A stretch of 10,645 nt of DNA from Methanobacteriaceae archaeon (GCA_011620845.1 WOYJ01000094.1:1-10645); one strand, 5' to 3'. Shown: positions 1-6,378, counted from the stretch's first letter. Translations and numbers: made by a program. Notes: generated by a model not told the origin, from the letters alone.

Positions 1-23
1 AAAAAAATCTAAGGGACTAAAAA
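1..23 (-). terminator. probable T-run terminator of pyrC
   Basis: Read on the minus strand, the sequence after the pyrC stop carries T5 (19-23) and T7 (1-7). Archaeal termination commonly uses such U-runs without a strong hairpin. The run may continue left of the window. Confidence 0.4.
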
Positions 24-41
24 TGTTTATCTTAATATAAG

Positions 42-77
42 GAATAGATGAAGTTTCTTAAGAATAGATGAAGTTTC
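42..77. repeat. 20-bp-period tandem duplication at the pyrC 3' end
   Basis: The 16-mer GAATAGATGAAGTTTC occurs at 42-57 and again at 62-77, a period of 20 bp. The pyrC stop (58-60) lies between the copies, so the right copy is coding (the last residues of PyrC) and the left copy is 3' untranslated sequence. A period of 20 is not a multiple of three, so the event would have shifted the frame at the end of the gene. Confidence 0.8.
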
Positions 78-1368
78 CTTGATTTTTGGATAGATAACCA
101 CCATCCATAACTATCTTACCACCCACCATGGTCATAATTGGCATACCTTTTACCTTGAATCCTTTAAATGGGGAATATTTAGCCTTTGACTTGAATTTAT
201 CCGGGTTTATCACTTCTTCCTTCCTCATATCCACCACCACAAAGTCTGCATCCATACCCTTATTTATGAAACCTTTATTTTGGATGTTGAATATTCTGGC
301 AGGATTTTCGCACAGCAGCCTCTTTAGATCTGTAAATGTCATATTTCGCTGGTTAATCTGGGTTAAAAGGAGTGTTAAGGTGGTATCCAGGTTGGGGATA
401 CCAGGAAGTGCCTTCCAGACATTCTGTTCCTTTTCAGTGATGGTATGCGGGGCATGATCGGTTCCAATGATATCCACATCATTCAAACTTCCAAATTCCA
501 GTTTGTCTTTTTGGTCTCTAAGTGGGGGGTTGGTTTTAGCGAAATTCCCGCACTTCACCAGATAACTGGAATTTAAAAGTAGATGATGGGGGGTGATTTC
601 CGATGTAACCTTTAAGTCCGATTTTTTAGCTCCACCAATAAGCTCAAGGGATTCTCTGGTACTTACATGGCAGATGTGGATTTTTAAATCATATTTCTCT
701 GCGAGCTTAAGAGCTTTAGAAACTGCGATAATTTCTGCAAGTGCTGGTCGGGCTTTAGCATATAACTCTGGTTTATATCTTCCTTTACTTTTGAGTTTAA
801 GGGTAGAACTGTTTACAGTTTCTTTGTCTTCGCAGTGAAAGGAAATTAGAGGCTCATGACCATCATGCTTATGACCCTCATTTTTTAAATTTTTTATCTC
901 CTTAAATATTTCCTCTATCTCTGTATCATCCAGAAGGTCCATGTACAGTTTAAATGATGCTGGTTTGAGTTTAAACAGGTTTTTAATATCTTTAAGCTTA
1001 CCCACTCCAGCATGAAGACCATAATCTACCAGACTTTTATGATCGGCTATTTTAAGCTTCTCTTTAAAGGCTTTGGCAGTGTCAGTGGGCGGTCTGGTGT
1101 TGGGCATGTCAATTACAGTGGTAAATCCCCCTGCTGCTGCGGCCATGGTACCGGTGCGGAAATCCTCCTTATAGGTCAATCCGGGGTCGCGGAAATGTAC
1201 ATGGGCGTCGATTAGACCAGGCAGGATAACAGATTCCCTTAAATTAATACATTCCTCCCTTTTTGGGGCTATCTTTTTGAGGGCTGTGATTTTACCATCC
1301 TCTATGCCCAGGGAAACTATCATGTTTTCCGGGACGATTTTTGCGTCTTTAAGCCACAGGTCAACCAT
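58..1368 (-). CDS. pyrC: dihydroorotase (class I, amidohydrolase fold)
   Basis: Cytosolic zinc amidohydrolase that reversibly cyclises N-carbamoyl-aspartate to dihydroorotate, the third step of de novo pyrimidine synthesis. Residues below are numbered from the chosen ATG (436 aa, normal for class I). The metal motif DAHVHFRDPG gives His56 and His58; Lys140 in SFKLY aligns by eye with the carbamylated lysine of human CAD dihydroorotase; His178 (FHCED), His234 (ICHVS) and Asp304 (GTDHAPH) complete the site. A DMPNT motif follows the first metal pair. I chose the ATG at 1366-1368 because GGAG lies 6 nt upstream; an in-frame TTG at 1378-1380 would add four residues but overlaps that binding site. 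The gene is divergent from the nucleotidyltransferase. Its last codons fall in a 20-bp tandem duplication, so the C-terminus may be slightly altered. Allantoinase is a related alternative, but no purine-degradation neighbours are present. Confidence 0.95.
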   Translation of the reverse strand: MVDLWLKDAKIVPENMIVSLGIEDGKITALKKIAPKREECINLRESVILPGLIDAHVHFRDPGLTYKEDFRTGTMAAAAGGFTTVIDMPNTRPPTDTAKAFKEKLKIADHKSLVDYGLHAGVGKLKDIKNLFKLKPASFKLYMDLLDDTEIEEIFKEIKNLKNEGHKHDGHEPLISFHCEDKETVNSSTLKLKSKGRYKPELYAKARPALAEIIAVSKALKLAEKYDLKIHICHVSTRESLELIGGAKKSDLKVTSEITPHHLLLNSSYLVKCGNFAKTNPPLRDQKDKLEFGSLNDVDIIGTDHAPHTITEKEQNVWKALPGIPNLDTTLTLLLTQINQRNMTFTDLKRLLCENPARIFNIQNKGFINKGMDADFVVVDMRKEEVINPDKFKSKAKYSPFKGFKVKGMPIMTMVGGKIVMDGGYLSKNQGNFIYS

Positions 1369-1374
1369 GTTTAA

Positions 1375-1378
1375 CTCC
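1375..1378 (-). promoter_or_regulatory. ribosome binding site of pyrC
   Basis: Minus-strand GGAG with a 6-nt spacer to the ATG at 1366-1368. It overlaps the alternative TTG codon at 1378-1380, so it favours the ATG as the true start. Confidence 0.65.
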
Positions 1379-1422
1379 AAATGATTTTATTAGAGAAACA
1401 GAATAAAGGATAATAAGAAAAT

Positions 1423-2616
1423 TTGAAATTTCATCAACCTATAAATTTGTCTAGACTTTTCATAAACCTTTTGGAAAAAGAAATTAATATTTCCCTAAAA
1501 TCTTTCCAGGTGATACCACTGCCAAAAGAAGATTTCGTTAAAAACTTCCTCAAGAAGGATAGGAAACTAATACTGGACGATGTTCACCATAAACCTGGTA
1601 AGGGATATGTTGAATCCGATGCCAAGATAATTGCTGATTTTACAGAGTACAATCCACTCCACAACGGCCACCTGCACTGTATGATGGAAGCAAAGAGGAT
1701 GGTACCCGAGGGAATATTCACCGCCATTGTACCAGGGCCTCTGGAGCGTAGTGGGAGGGGTTTGCCCTATATAATCACCAGGTATGCCCGTGCCCAGGCG
1801 GCGGTTGAGTTAGGTGCAGATGTGGTGGTGGAAGGACCTCCTATGGGTATAATGGGTTCTGGACAGTATTCACTGTGCCTTTCTAAGATGTTCCAGGCCC
1901 TGGATGCGGATTACATACCACGGGGCTATAGGCCCTTCCCTGGATTTGAAGACATCCTGGGGAGGATTAAAGAAGGACGGGCCGTGGTCCCCAAACCCTA
2001 CCGTATCGTGGATCTGGAAAGTAAAGAGGTACTCCTGAAGGGGAAGCTTGACGAGGACAATTACGTCATAGTCTCATTTTCAAAATCATTGAATAAGATT
2101 GGATTCGATTTTAAGGATAAGTTCATCTTCATAAAGCGTATAGGGGGGGTGAGTGGTACTAAGATCAGGGAAGCCATCCGGTCATCCCATCTTGAATCGG
2201 TAAAGGAGATGTTACCAGGGGAGACCATTGAAATTTTAAAGGAGGAGATGGCTGATGATAGGGCGCCGCTTGACCAGACCAGGGATGTTTCAGGCATACT
2301 TGATAGGGTGAATGAGAGCTCTCCCCGGGATATAAAATCCCTGGCCCTTATAGATGAGCGGACAACAGAGGCATTCATGGAAAACAGGCCATTTGATAGT
2401 TTAGAGGATATTTCAAGTTCCATCTCCCGGGGGTTTAGCCGGCATCATAAAAACCGGGTGTTGTCCTCTCTGGAGGCAGGCATTTTTAAGGAGGTAGTAC
2501 ATAGATATATTGAAAATTATCCCCAAACCATACGCATATTAAACTATAAAAACAATGATATTCTAAAAGAATTTAAAAAGAGAATACCATACAGGAGTTT
2601 AGAGATATGTCAGTGA
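1423..2616 (+). CDS. HIGH-type nucleotidyltransferase, TmcAL-like, with HhH-like C-terminal region
   Basis: A 397-aa protein whose core resembles bacterial TmcAL (YlbM), which activates acetate with ATP to form ac4C in elongator tRNA-Met; the archaeal function is unknown to me. Seen: TEYNPLHNGH at 74-83 with the HxGH motif (His80, His83), a basic segment TRYARAQAAVELGAD at 119-133 that matches the equivalent TmcAL stretch, and SGTKIR at 244-249, the second nucleotidyltransferase motif. Residues about 297-330 (VNESSPRDI...PFDSLEDI) resemble a ComEA-type helix-hairpin-helix, suggesting nucleic-acid contact. About 70 residues precede the first strand, whereas TmcAL begins almost directly with it. 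The TTG at 1423 is the earliest possible start (in-frame stop at 1414-1416) but has only a distant AAAGGA. TTG at 1447 or 1471 and GTG at 1510 are alternatives, and a TATA-like CTATAAATTT at 1439-1448 makes a later start credible. The 3' end overlaps the FKBP gene by 10 bp. Confidence 0.85.
   Translation: MKFHQPINLSRLFINLLEKEINISLKSFQVIPLPKEDFVKNFLKKDRKLILDDVHHKPGKGYVESDAKIIADFTEYNPLHNGHLHCMMEAKRMVPEGIFTAIVPGPLERSGRGLPYIITRYARAQAAVELGADVVVEGPPMGIMGSGQYSLCLSKMFQALDADYIPRGYRPFPGFEDILGRIKEGRAVVPKPYRIVDLESKEVLLKGKLDEDNYVIVSFSKSLNKIGFDFKDKFIFIKRIGGVSGTKIREAIRSSHLESVKEMLPGETIEILKEEMADDRAPLDQTRDVSGILDRVNESSPRDIKSLALIDERTTEAFMENRPFDSLEDISSSISRGFSRHHKNRVLSSLEAGIFKEVVHRYIENYPQTIRILNYKNNDILKEFKKRIPYRSLEICQ
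2593..2597 (+). promoter_or_regulatory. ribosome binding site of the FKBP gene
   Basis: AGGAG lies inside the end of the nucleotidyltransferase gene, 9 nt before the ATG at 2607. It supports translation of the FKBP from the same mRNA. Confidence 0.6.
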
Positions 2617-3488
2617 AAGAAGGAGATTTTTTAAGATTAGAATATACAGGAAAGGTTCAGGAGACTGGAGAAGTTTTCGACACAACCGATGAAAAAGTGG
2701 CAGAAGAAGAAGGAATTAAATCAGAAAATAAAATTTACGGAGCCATCCCCATAATAGTGGGTGCTGGCCATGTACTTAAGGGTATAGAAGAGGCTCTCAT
2801 TGGTATGAAAGAGGGGGAGGAAAAAACGGTGGAGATACCACCGGAGGAGGGCTTTGGACAGAGAGACCCTAATCTAATGCAACTCATACCCATGTCCGAA
2901 TTCCGTAAACAGGGAATAAAACCACAGGTAGGCATGGGCATCACCCTGGAAAACACCACCGGCGTAATCAGGAGTGTAAGCGGTGGAAGAGTAAGGGTAG
3001 ACTTCAACCACGAACTGGCCGGTAAAAATCTACAGTACAACGTCAAGGTAGACAAGATAATTGCAGATGATGAAGAGAAGATAAGGAGCATGATATCCTT
3101 GCACTACCCCAACCCCAACATCGAACCAGAAAGCCACAAGGTTACCATAGAAGATGGTAAGGTTACCATACAGATGGATGAAATGACCAAGTTCGATAAG
3201 AAACCCTACGTTGATATAACTTTTGCTCGTTTTAGAATCGCCCGAGACATCTGGGAGAACATGGAGAACGTGGACAAGGTAGAATTCGTAGACCTCTTCG
3301 AGAAGAAGGTGAACGAGGGGGCAGAAGCTGAAACCGAAGCCCCTGAAGTAAGTGAAGAAACCATACCAGAAGTTTCCGAGGAAACTGAAAAATCTACAGA
3401 AGAAACCGAGACTTCTACAGAAGAAAGTGAAAAATCAGAACCAGTAGCTGAAGAGGTCTTAGAAGAACGGATTAAAGATAAAAAATAG
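2607..3488 (+). CDS. FKBP/SlyD-type peptidyl-prolyl cis-trans isomerase with acidic tail
   Basis: Cytosolic prolyl isomerase and probable chaperone of the long archaeal FKBP type (293 aa). The FKBP half-domain starts at once (LEYTG at 11-15, VFDTT at 23-27) and continues with IIVGAGHVLKG at 49-59 and ALIGMKEGEE at 63-72. An insert-in-flap chaperone domain spans about 86-132 and is closed by VDFNHELAGKNL (131-142), typical of SlyD. Residues about 155-235 form a further C-terminal domain as in other long archaeal FKBPs. From about 238 to 288 the chain is a low-complexity Glu/Ser/Thr tail with repeats such as EVSEET. There is no signal peptide or membrane segment. The gene begins 10 bp inside the preceding nucleotidyltransferase gene, so the pair is probably cotranscribed and translationally coupled. 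It converges on serS. Confidence 0.93.
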   Translation: MSVKEGDFLRLEYTGKVQETGEVFDTTDEKVAEEEGIKSENKIYGAIPIIVGAGHVLKGIEEALIGMKEGEEKTVEIPPEEGFGQRDPNLMQLIPMSEFRKQGIKPQVGMGITLENTTGVIRSVSGGRVRVDFNHELAGKNLQYNVKVDKIIADDEEKIRSMISLHYPNPNIEPESHKVTIEDGKVTIQMDEMTKFDKKPYVDITFARFRIARDIWENMENVDKVEFVDLFEKKVNEGAEAETEAPEVSEETIPEVSEETEKSTEETETSTEESEKSEPVAEEVLEERIKDKK

Positions 3489-3525
3489 ATCTTAAAGTTG
3501 ATTGTAGAATCATAATAGTTAAAAA
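3480..3525 (-). terminator. T-runs downstream of serS (minus strand)
   Basis: On the minus strand, transcripts leaving serS meet T5 (3525-3521) and then T6 (3485-3480), the latter overlapping the FKBP stop codon. These are plausible U-run termination sites; the hairpin at 3533-3565 lies just before them in this direction. Confidence 0.35.
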
Positions 3526-3532
3526 TAGTTGA

Positions 3533-3579
3533 TGTAGAATAATTTATTGTTTTTTTCATTCTACAAAACTTTTTATTTT
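3533..3579 (+). terminator. terminator region after the FKBP gene
   Basis: Arms TGTAGAAT (3533-3540) and ATTCTACA (3558-3565) form a perfect 8-bp inverted repeat with a 17-nt loop that contains T7 (3550-3556). T5 (3570-3574) and T4 (3576-3579) follow. A further TGTAGAAT at 3503-3510 is a direct repeat of the left arm. The site lies between convergent genes. Confidence 0.55.
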
Positions 3580-3597
3580 CTTATTTTATTACAAAAT

Positions 3598-5229
3598 TCA
3601 GGGCCAGGTCAAAACCTTAGGCACGTGAACATTTCTCATCCTGCTGGTAACTTCATCGGGCCAGTTTTCCTCATCAAAGCCTTTCTGGGTCAGGAATCCG
3701 AATATCCACCGGGAAATACCGATACCAGTACAACCGGTCCATATGCGGTGACCATGTGCTTCTTTTATGGAGAACCCTTCTATGAAGTGGGTTCCGTGGA
3801 TGTTGGCTGACACCACAGCCACACCTTTATCCTGGGTGGGTGCCACCAGTCTCATCTCATACTTAGGCACGTCAGGAAACTCAATTCCCCTTTCCTCTGT
3901 TTTCCTTCCTTCCAGATAGAATGGGTCGTCCCCTACTTCGGTGTACCATTCCAGTTCCATCCCAGTGGCCAGATCCTCTGACATGTGAAGAGTACTGTCC
4001 CGGAGTTCTTCCACCTGTTCCGGTGTTCCCATCCATACCATCTCTGCCCTCTGAAATTCATGCACCCGGTCCAGTCCCTTGGCTCCGCCTGCTTCCCAAC
4101 GGTAGGTCCAACCACTACGGTCGAAGAATTTAACGGGTAACTCTTCTTCATCTATCACTTCGTGGGAGAAGAACTCGTAGAACGGCTCGCACTGGGCCGG
4201 TGCCAGGACATAGGATGGATCCTTAAGCCCTTCCTTAAGACGGTGAATGGGGACTTCCTTGTTTATGGCCAGTTCCTGCCTGAATTTATCAAAGACTTCC
4301 GGGTCTCTACGGGGAGCAGAACAGTAATACATTCCCTCTGGGAGGCCTTCCAGGTAGCGCATCTTGTTCATCACTGGTATGGGTATCAGTTTGGGCCACA
4401 TACACTCGGCAAAGTCCAGTTTGTAGACGAGCTTTTCCAGGAATATCTCCTCAATGGCCCGCTGGAGAGAGATGAGTTTAGGTCCGTAGAACCACTGGCC
4501 TTTACCCGGGAACTTTTTAACCCAGCCACGTTTTGCTGCTTCTTCTGTAGCATCTCCCTTGAAGTAAAACTCCTGTTGGGGACTGGTGGATACTATGGTG
4601 CCGGGTTCGATCTTGGTAACCAGTTTGGTCAGTTCATCGGATGGTTTGGTGACTTCCACCGTGGTTTCGTCTCCTGCAGGACCGGTTTTCACTGATTCTT
4701 TTATGAACTTCAAAACCCGATCTACCACGTGCTTCTTCAGTTGTGATTCGTTTAATTCTTCAAATTCCACTTGCAACCTGTTTTCAGTTAATTCTGAGTT
4801 AGAGACGTAGGGCATATCCAGGATCTTATCGATGACAGTGGCTCCCAGGTCAACTTCTCCCTTTTTGATGGTCCCGGTTTCTTCAGCTGTCTCGGGTTCA
4901 CCTGGTAATGAGATATCAATTTTATAAGTATTCACATGGATTTTACGGACTCCCAGATGATATTTCTTACCTAACAATTGGCCCAGTGGTTTCTTCATCC
5001 GTAATAATGCGTCGTGTGCTCTTCCACGTCTTCCAGATACTATTTCCACCTTTAAGGAGTTTCCTTCAAGATCCCAGTCCACTATTTTTGAAGCATCATC
5101 TAAAGAGTCCTGAGGGACTCCCTTTAAGAACAGATCGGTATTGACCTGTTCTATGAATTCTGCAATGTCTTTTCGAGCCTCTGCAGCATCTTTGCTGAAT
5201 GTTATTTCTCCCTGAAGAGTGAATTTCAT
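3598..5229 (-). CDS. serS: serine--tRNA ligase, methanogen (rare) type
   Basis: Charges tRNA-Ser with serine. It belongs to the divergent zinc-dependent class II SerRS found in Methanobacteriales, Methanococcales and some Methanosarcina. Numbering from the chosen ATG (543 aa), the three zinc ligands known in M. barkeri SerRS are all recognisable: Cys303 (YYCSAP), Glu379 (RWEAGG) and Cys500 (WTGCTG). Motif 2 lies around FDRSGWTYRWEAGG (369-382) and motif 3 at GIGISRW (502-508). The N-terminal tRNA-binding domain spans about 1-190 and has the RAHDAL segment at 70-75. The protein is about 40 aa longer than the M. barkeri enzyme as I remember it; extra length seems to sit near 108-135 and 182-225. 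I chose the ATG at 5227-5229 because AGGTG lies 6 nt upstream; a GTG at 5236-5238 would add three residues but overlaps that site. It is the last gene of the cooC-pcc1-serS run. Confidence 0.97.
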   Translation of the reverse strand: MKFTLQGEITFSKDAAEARKDIAEFIEQVNTDLFLKGVPQDSLDDASKIVDWDLEGNSLKVEIVSGRRGRAHDALLRMKKPLGQLLGKKYHLGVRKIHVNTYKIDISLPGEPETAEETGTIKKGEVDLGATVIDKILDMPYVSNSELTENRLQVEFEELNESQLKKHVVDRVLKFIKESVKTGPAGDETTVEVTKPSDELTKLVTKIEPGTIVSTSPQQEFYFKGDATEEAAKRGWVKKFPGKGQWFYGPKLISLQRAIEEIFLEKLVYKLDFAECMWPKLIPIPVMNKMRYLEGLPEGMYYCSAPRRDPEVFDKFRQELAINKEVPIHRLKEGLKDPSYVLAPAQCEPFYEFFSHEVIDEEELPVKFFDRSGWTYRWEAGGAKGLDRVHEFQRAEMVWMGTPEQVEELRDSTLHMSEDLATGMELEWYTEVGDDPFYLEGRKTEERGIEFPDVPKYEMRLVAPTQDKGVAVVSANIHGTHFIEGFSIKEAHGHRIWTGCTGIGISRWIFGFLTQKGFDEENWPDEVTSRMRNVHVPKVLTWP

Positions 5230-5235
5230 TTCTTG

Positions 5236-5240
5236 CACCT
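5236..5240 (-). promoter_or_regulatory. ribosome binding site of serS
   Basis: Minus-strand AGGTG with a 6-nt spacer to the ATG at 5227-5229. It decides between that ATG and the GTG at 5236-5238. Confidence 0.6.
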
Positions 5241-5244
5241 GATT

Positions 5245-5254
5245 TTTATATAAA
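5245..5254 (-). promoter_or_regulatory. TATA-like palindrome TTTATATAAA upstream of serS
   Basis: A perfect 10-bp box-A-like palindrome in the 64-bp pcc1-serS gap. Its centre is only about 21 bp from the serS ATG, so a start site about 25 bp downstream would fall inside the gene and miss the AGGTG. Either it is not the serS promoter, or a weaker element such as TTAAATTAATAAA (about 5267-5279, minus strand) is used, or serS relies on the upstream operon promoter. Confidence 0.3.
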
Positions 5255-5293
5255 TAAGTCAGTTTATTAATTTAATTGCAATACTACTAATAA

Positions 5294-5521
5294 TTATTTT
5301 TCCAGTTCTAACACTTTTTCTACTATGATTTCACAAAATAACAGATCATCAACGGTGGCCAGGAATGAATTCGGGGAATCCGAATTTAGATCATAGACCA
5401 ACCTGTTTTCCTCAGCGTTAGAATTTATCCGCCCGATATTGTCCGGGTTAAGAGATTTTAAGGCAACTTTGGCCTGTTTCTCTGTTTCGTAGTGGAAGGT
5501 TATCCTGGCTTTAATTTGCAT
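5294..5521 (-). CDS. pcc1: KEOPS complex subunit Pcc1
   Basis: A small 75-aa protein of the Pcc1 family, the dimerisation subunit of KEOPS. KEOPS (Kae1, Bud32, Cgi121, Pcc1) transfers threonylcarbamoyl to A37 of ANN-decoding tRNAs. The sequence fits the family's small alpha/beta fold: an opening strand (KARITFHY), a helix with KQAKVALKSLNPDN, strands around RINSNAEENRLVYDL, and a final long helix (NSFLATVDDLLFCEIIVEKVLEL). The call rests on overall pattern and length (family roughly 75-90 aa), because Pcc1 has no catalytic motif. The ATG follows the cooC-like stop by 3 nt, so the two are almost certainly cotranscribed and perhaps translationally coupled; no clear Shine-Dalgarno is visible. 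serS follows after 64 bp. The other KEOPS genes are not in the window. Confidence 0.8.
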   Translation of the reverse strand: MQIKARITFHYETEKQAKVALKSLNPDNIGRINSNAEENRLVYDLNSDSPNSFLATVDDLLFCEIIVEKVLELEK

Positions 5522-5524
5522 GGT

Positions 5525-6313
5525 TTAATCTCGTAGGTGGTAGTTTAAAAGACTTTCTACAATCTTTTCAATTGATTCTAACGCTGCCGAGTCTGGGTAA
5601 TCCAGTATGGTTTTTCCTTCCATATCAGCCAGGACCACCTTATCGTCCCGGGGGATAGAGCCTAAAACTTCCAAGTCTAATTCTTTGAGTTTACCAATTA
5701 CAAATTCCTCTTCACTGGCGCTGGAAACCTTGTTTATTACCACCACTATATTTTTAATTCCTATATCCGCGGCTAACTTATTTATACGCTCTGCAGTTTC
5801 CACTGATTTCAGTCCCGGCTCCACCACGATGACCATCACATCCACCGCTTCAGCGGTACGCCTTCCCAGGTGTTCTATCCCTGCTTCCATATCAAGGATC
5901 ACGATTTCGTCCTTTTTAAGGATTAGATCCCGCATAAGGGCTTTAAGGAGCACTGAAGCGGGACATATGCATCCTTCCCCTCCCTTGTCTACGGTTCCCA
6001 TGACCAGGAGTTTCAGGCTGTCGTCATCTTTGACCTTAACTGACATGGTCTCCGGGAGGTCGGAGATCTTCGGGTTGATCTTGAAAACCTCTCCAAATGC
6101 TGATCCCGGCTCGGCACCGGTCCTTTCCTTTATTAAGTCCCTCATCTTGGATATGGGGGTGATTTTGGTGTGGATGCCCATGCTGCTTGCCAGGTTCATA
6201 TCCGGATCTGCATCGATAGCGAATACTTTATAAGTTCGGGACAATATAAATGCAAGAGTACCTGAAAGGGTTGTTTTTCCAACCCCTCCTTTTCCAGTTG
6301 TTGCGATTTTCAT
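5525..6313 (-). CDS. cooC: CooC-family P-loop ATPase (probable Ni-enzyme maturation factor)
   Basis: A 262-aa MinD/SIMIBI-class ATPase of the CooC/AcsF family, whose known members support nickel insertion into carbon monoxide dehydrogenase or CODH/acetyl-CoA synthase. Seen: deviant Walker A GKGGVGKTT at 7-15 with the signature Lys8, switch I region AIDADPD at 32-38, the CXC motif Cys115-Ile-Cys117 in GGEGCICP (the metal-binding, dimer-bridging motif of CooC), and the Walker B/switch II segment ILDMEAGIEHLGR at 139-151, highly characteristic of CooC. VVVINK at 190-195 is the base-recognition strand region. The protein is soluble with no signal peptide. It is the first gene of a three-gene minus-strand run with pcc1 (3-nt gap) and serS. 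No CODH gene lies in the window, so the client is inferred from the family only. The start has only a weak GGAT upstream. Confidence 0.85.
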   Translation of the reverse strand: MKIATTGKGGVGKTTLSGTLAFILSRTYKVFAIDADPDMNLASSMGIHTKITPISKMRDLIKERTGAEPGSAFGEVFKINPKISDLPETMSVKVKDDDSLKLLVMGTVDKGGEGCICPASVLLKALMRDLILKKDEIVILDMEAGIEHLGRRTAEAVDVMVIVVEPGLKSVETAERINKLAADIGIKNIVVVINKVSSASEEEFVIGKLKELDLEVLGSIPRDDKVVLADMEGKTILDYPDSAALESIEKIVESLLNYHLRD

Positions 6314-6326
6314 TTTCGTACACTAT

Positions 6327-6348
6327 CCATGATGTTATTTTTTCATGG
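6327..6348 (-). promoter_or_regulatory. small inverted repeat in the cooC leader
   Basis: CCATGA (6327-6332) and TCATGG (6343-6348) form a 6-bp inverted repeat around a 10-nt AT-rich loop, ending 13 nt before the cooC ATG. It could be a weak hairpin in the 5' leader or a binding site; chance is also possible. Confidence 0.25.
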
Positions 6349-6369
6349 TCTAAAAATTGGAAAATAGTA

Positions 6370-6378
6370 TATTTATAA
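6370..6378 (-). promoter_or_regulatory. candidate box A of the cooC-pcc1-serS unit
   Basis: Minus-strand TTATAAATA. A start site about 25 bp downstream would give a leader of roughly 35 nt before the cooC ATG. The element sits between the inverted-repeat arms TGGTCTA (6346-6352) and TAGACCA (6399-6405). Confidence 0.4.

Noticed and set aside
3921..4695. Plus-strand open frames opposite serS
   Set aside because: The minus strand encodes the zinc ligands and class II motifs of SerRS across this span; the plus frames show no domain or ribosome binding site.
5607..6233. Plus-strand open frame (208 codons) opposite the cooC-like gene
   Set aside because: The minus strand carries unmistakable CooC motifs; the plus-frame product is Ser/Thr/Ile-rich shadow sequence.
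6311..6331. Six-codon upstream ORF (ATG at 6329-6331, TGA overlapping the cooC ATG)
   Set aside because: It has no ribosome binding site, is very short and could easily arise by chance.
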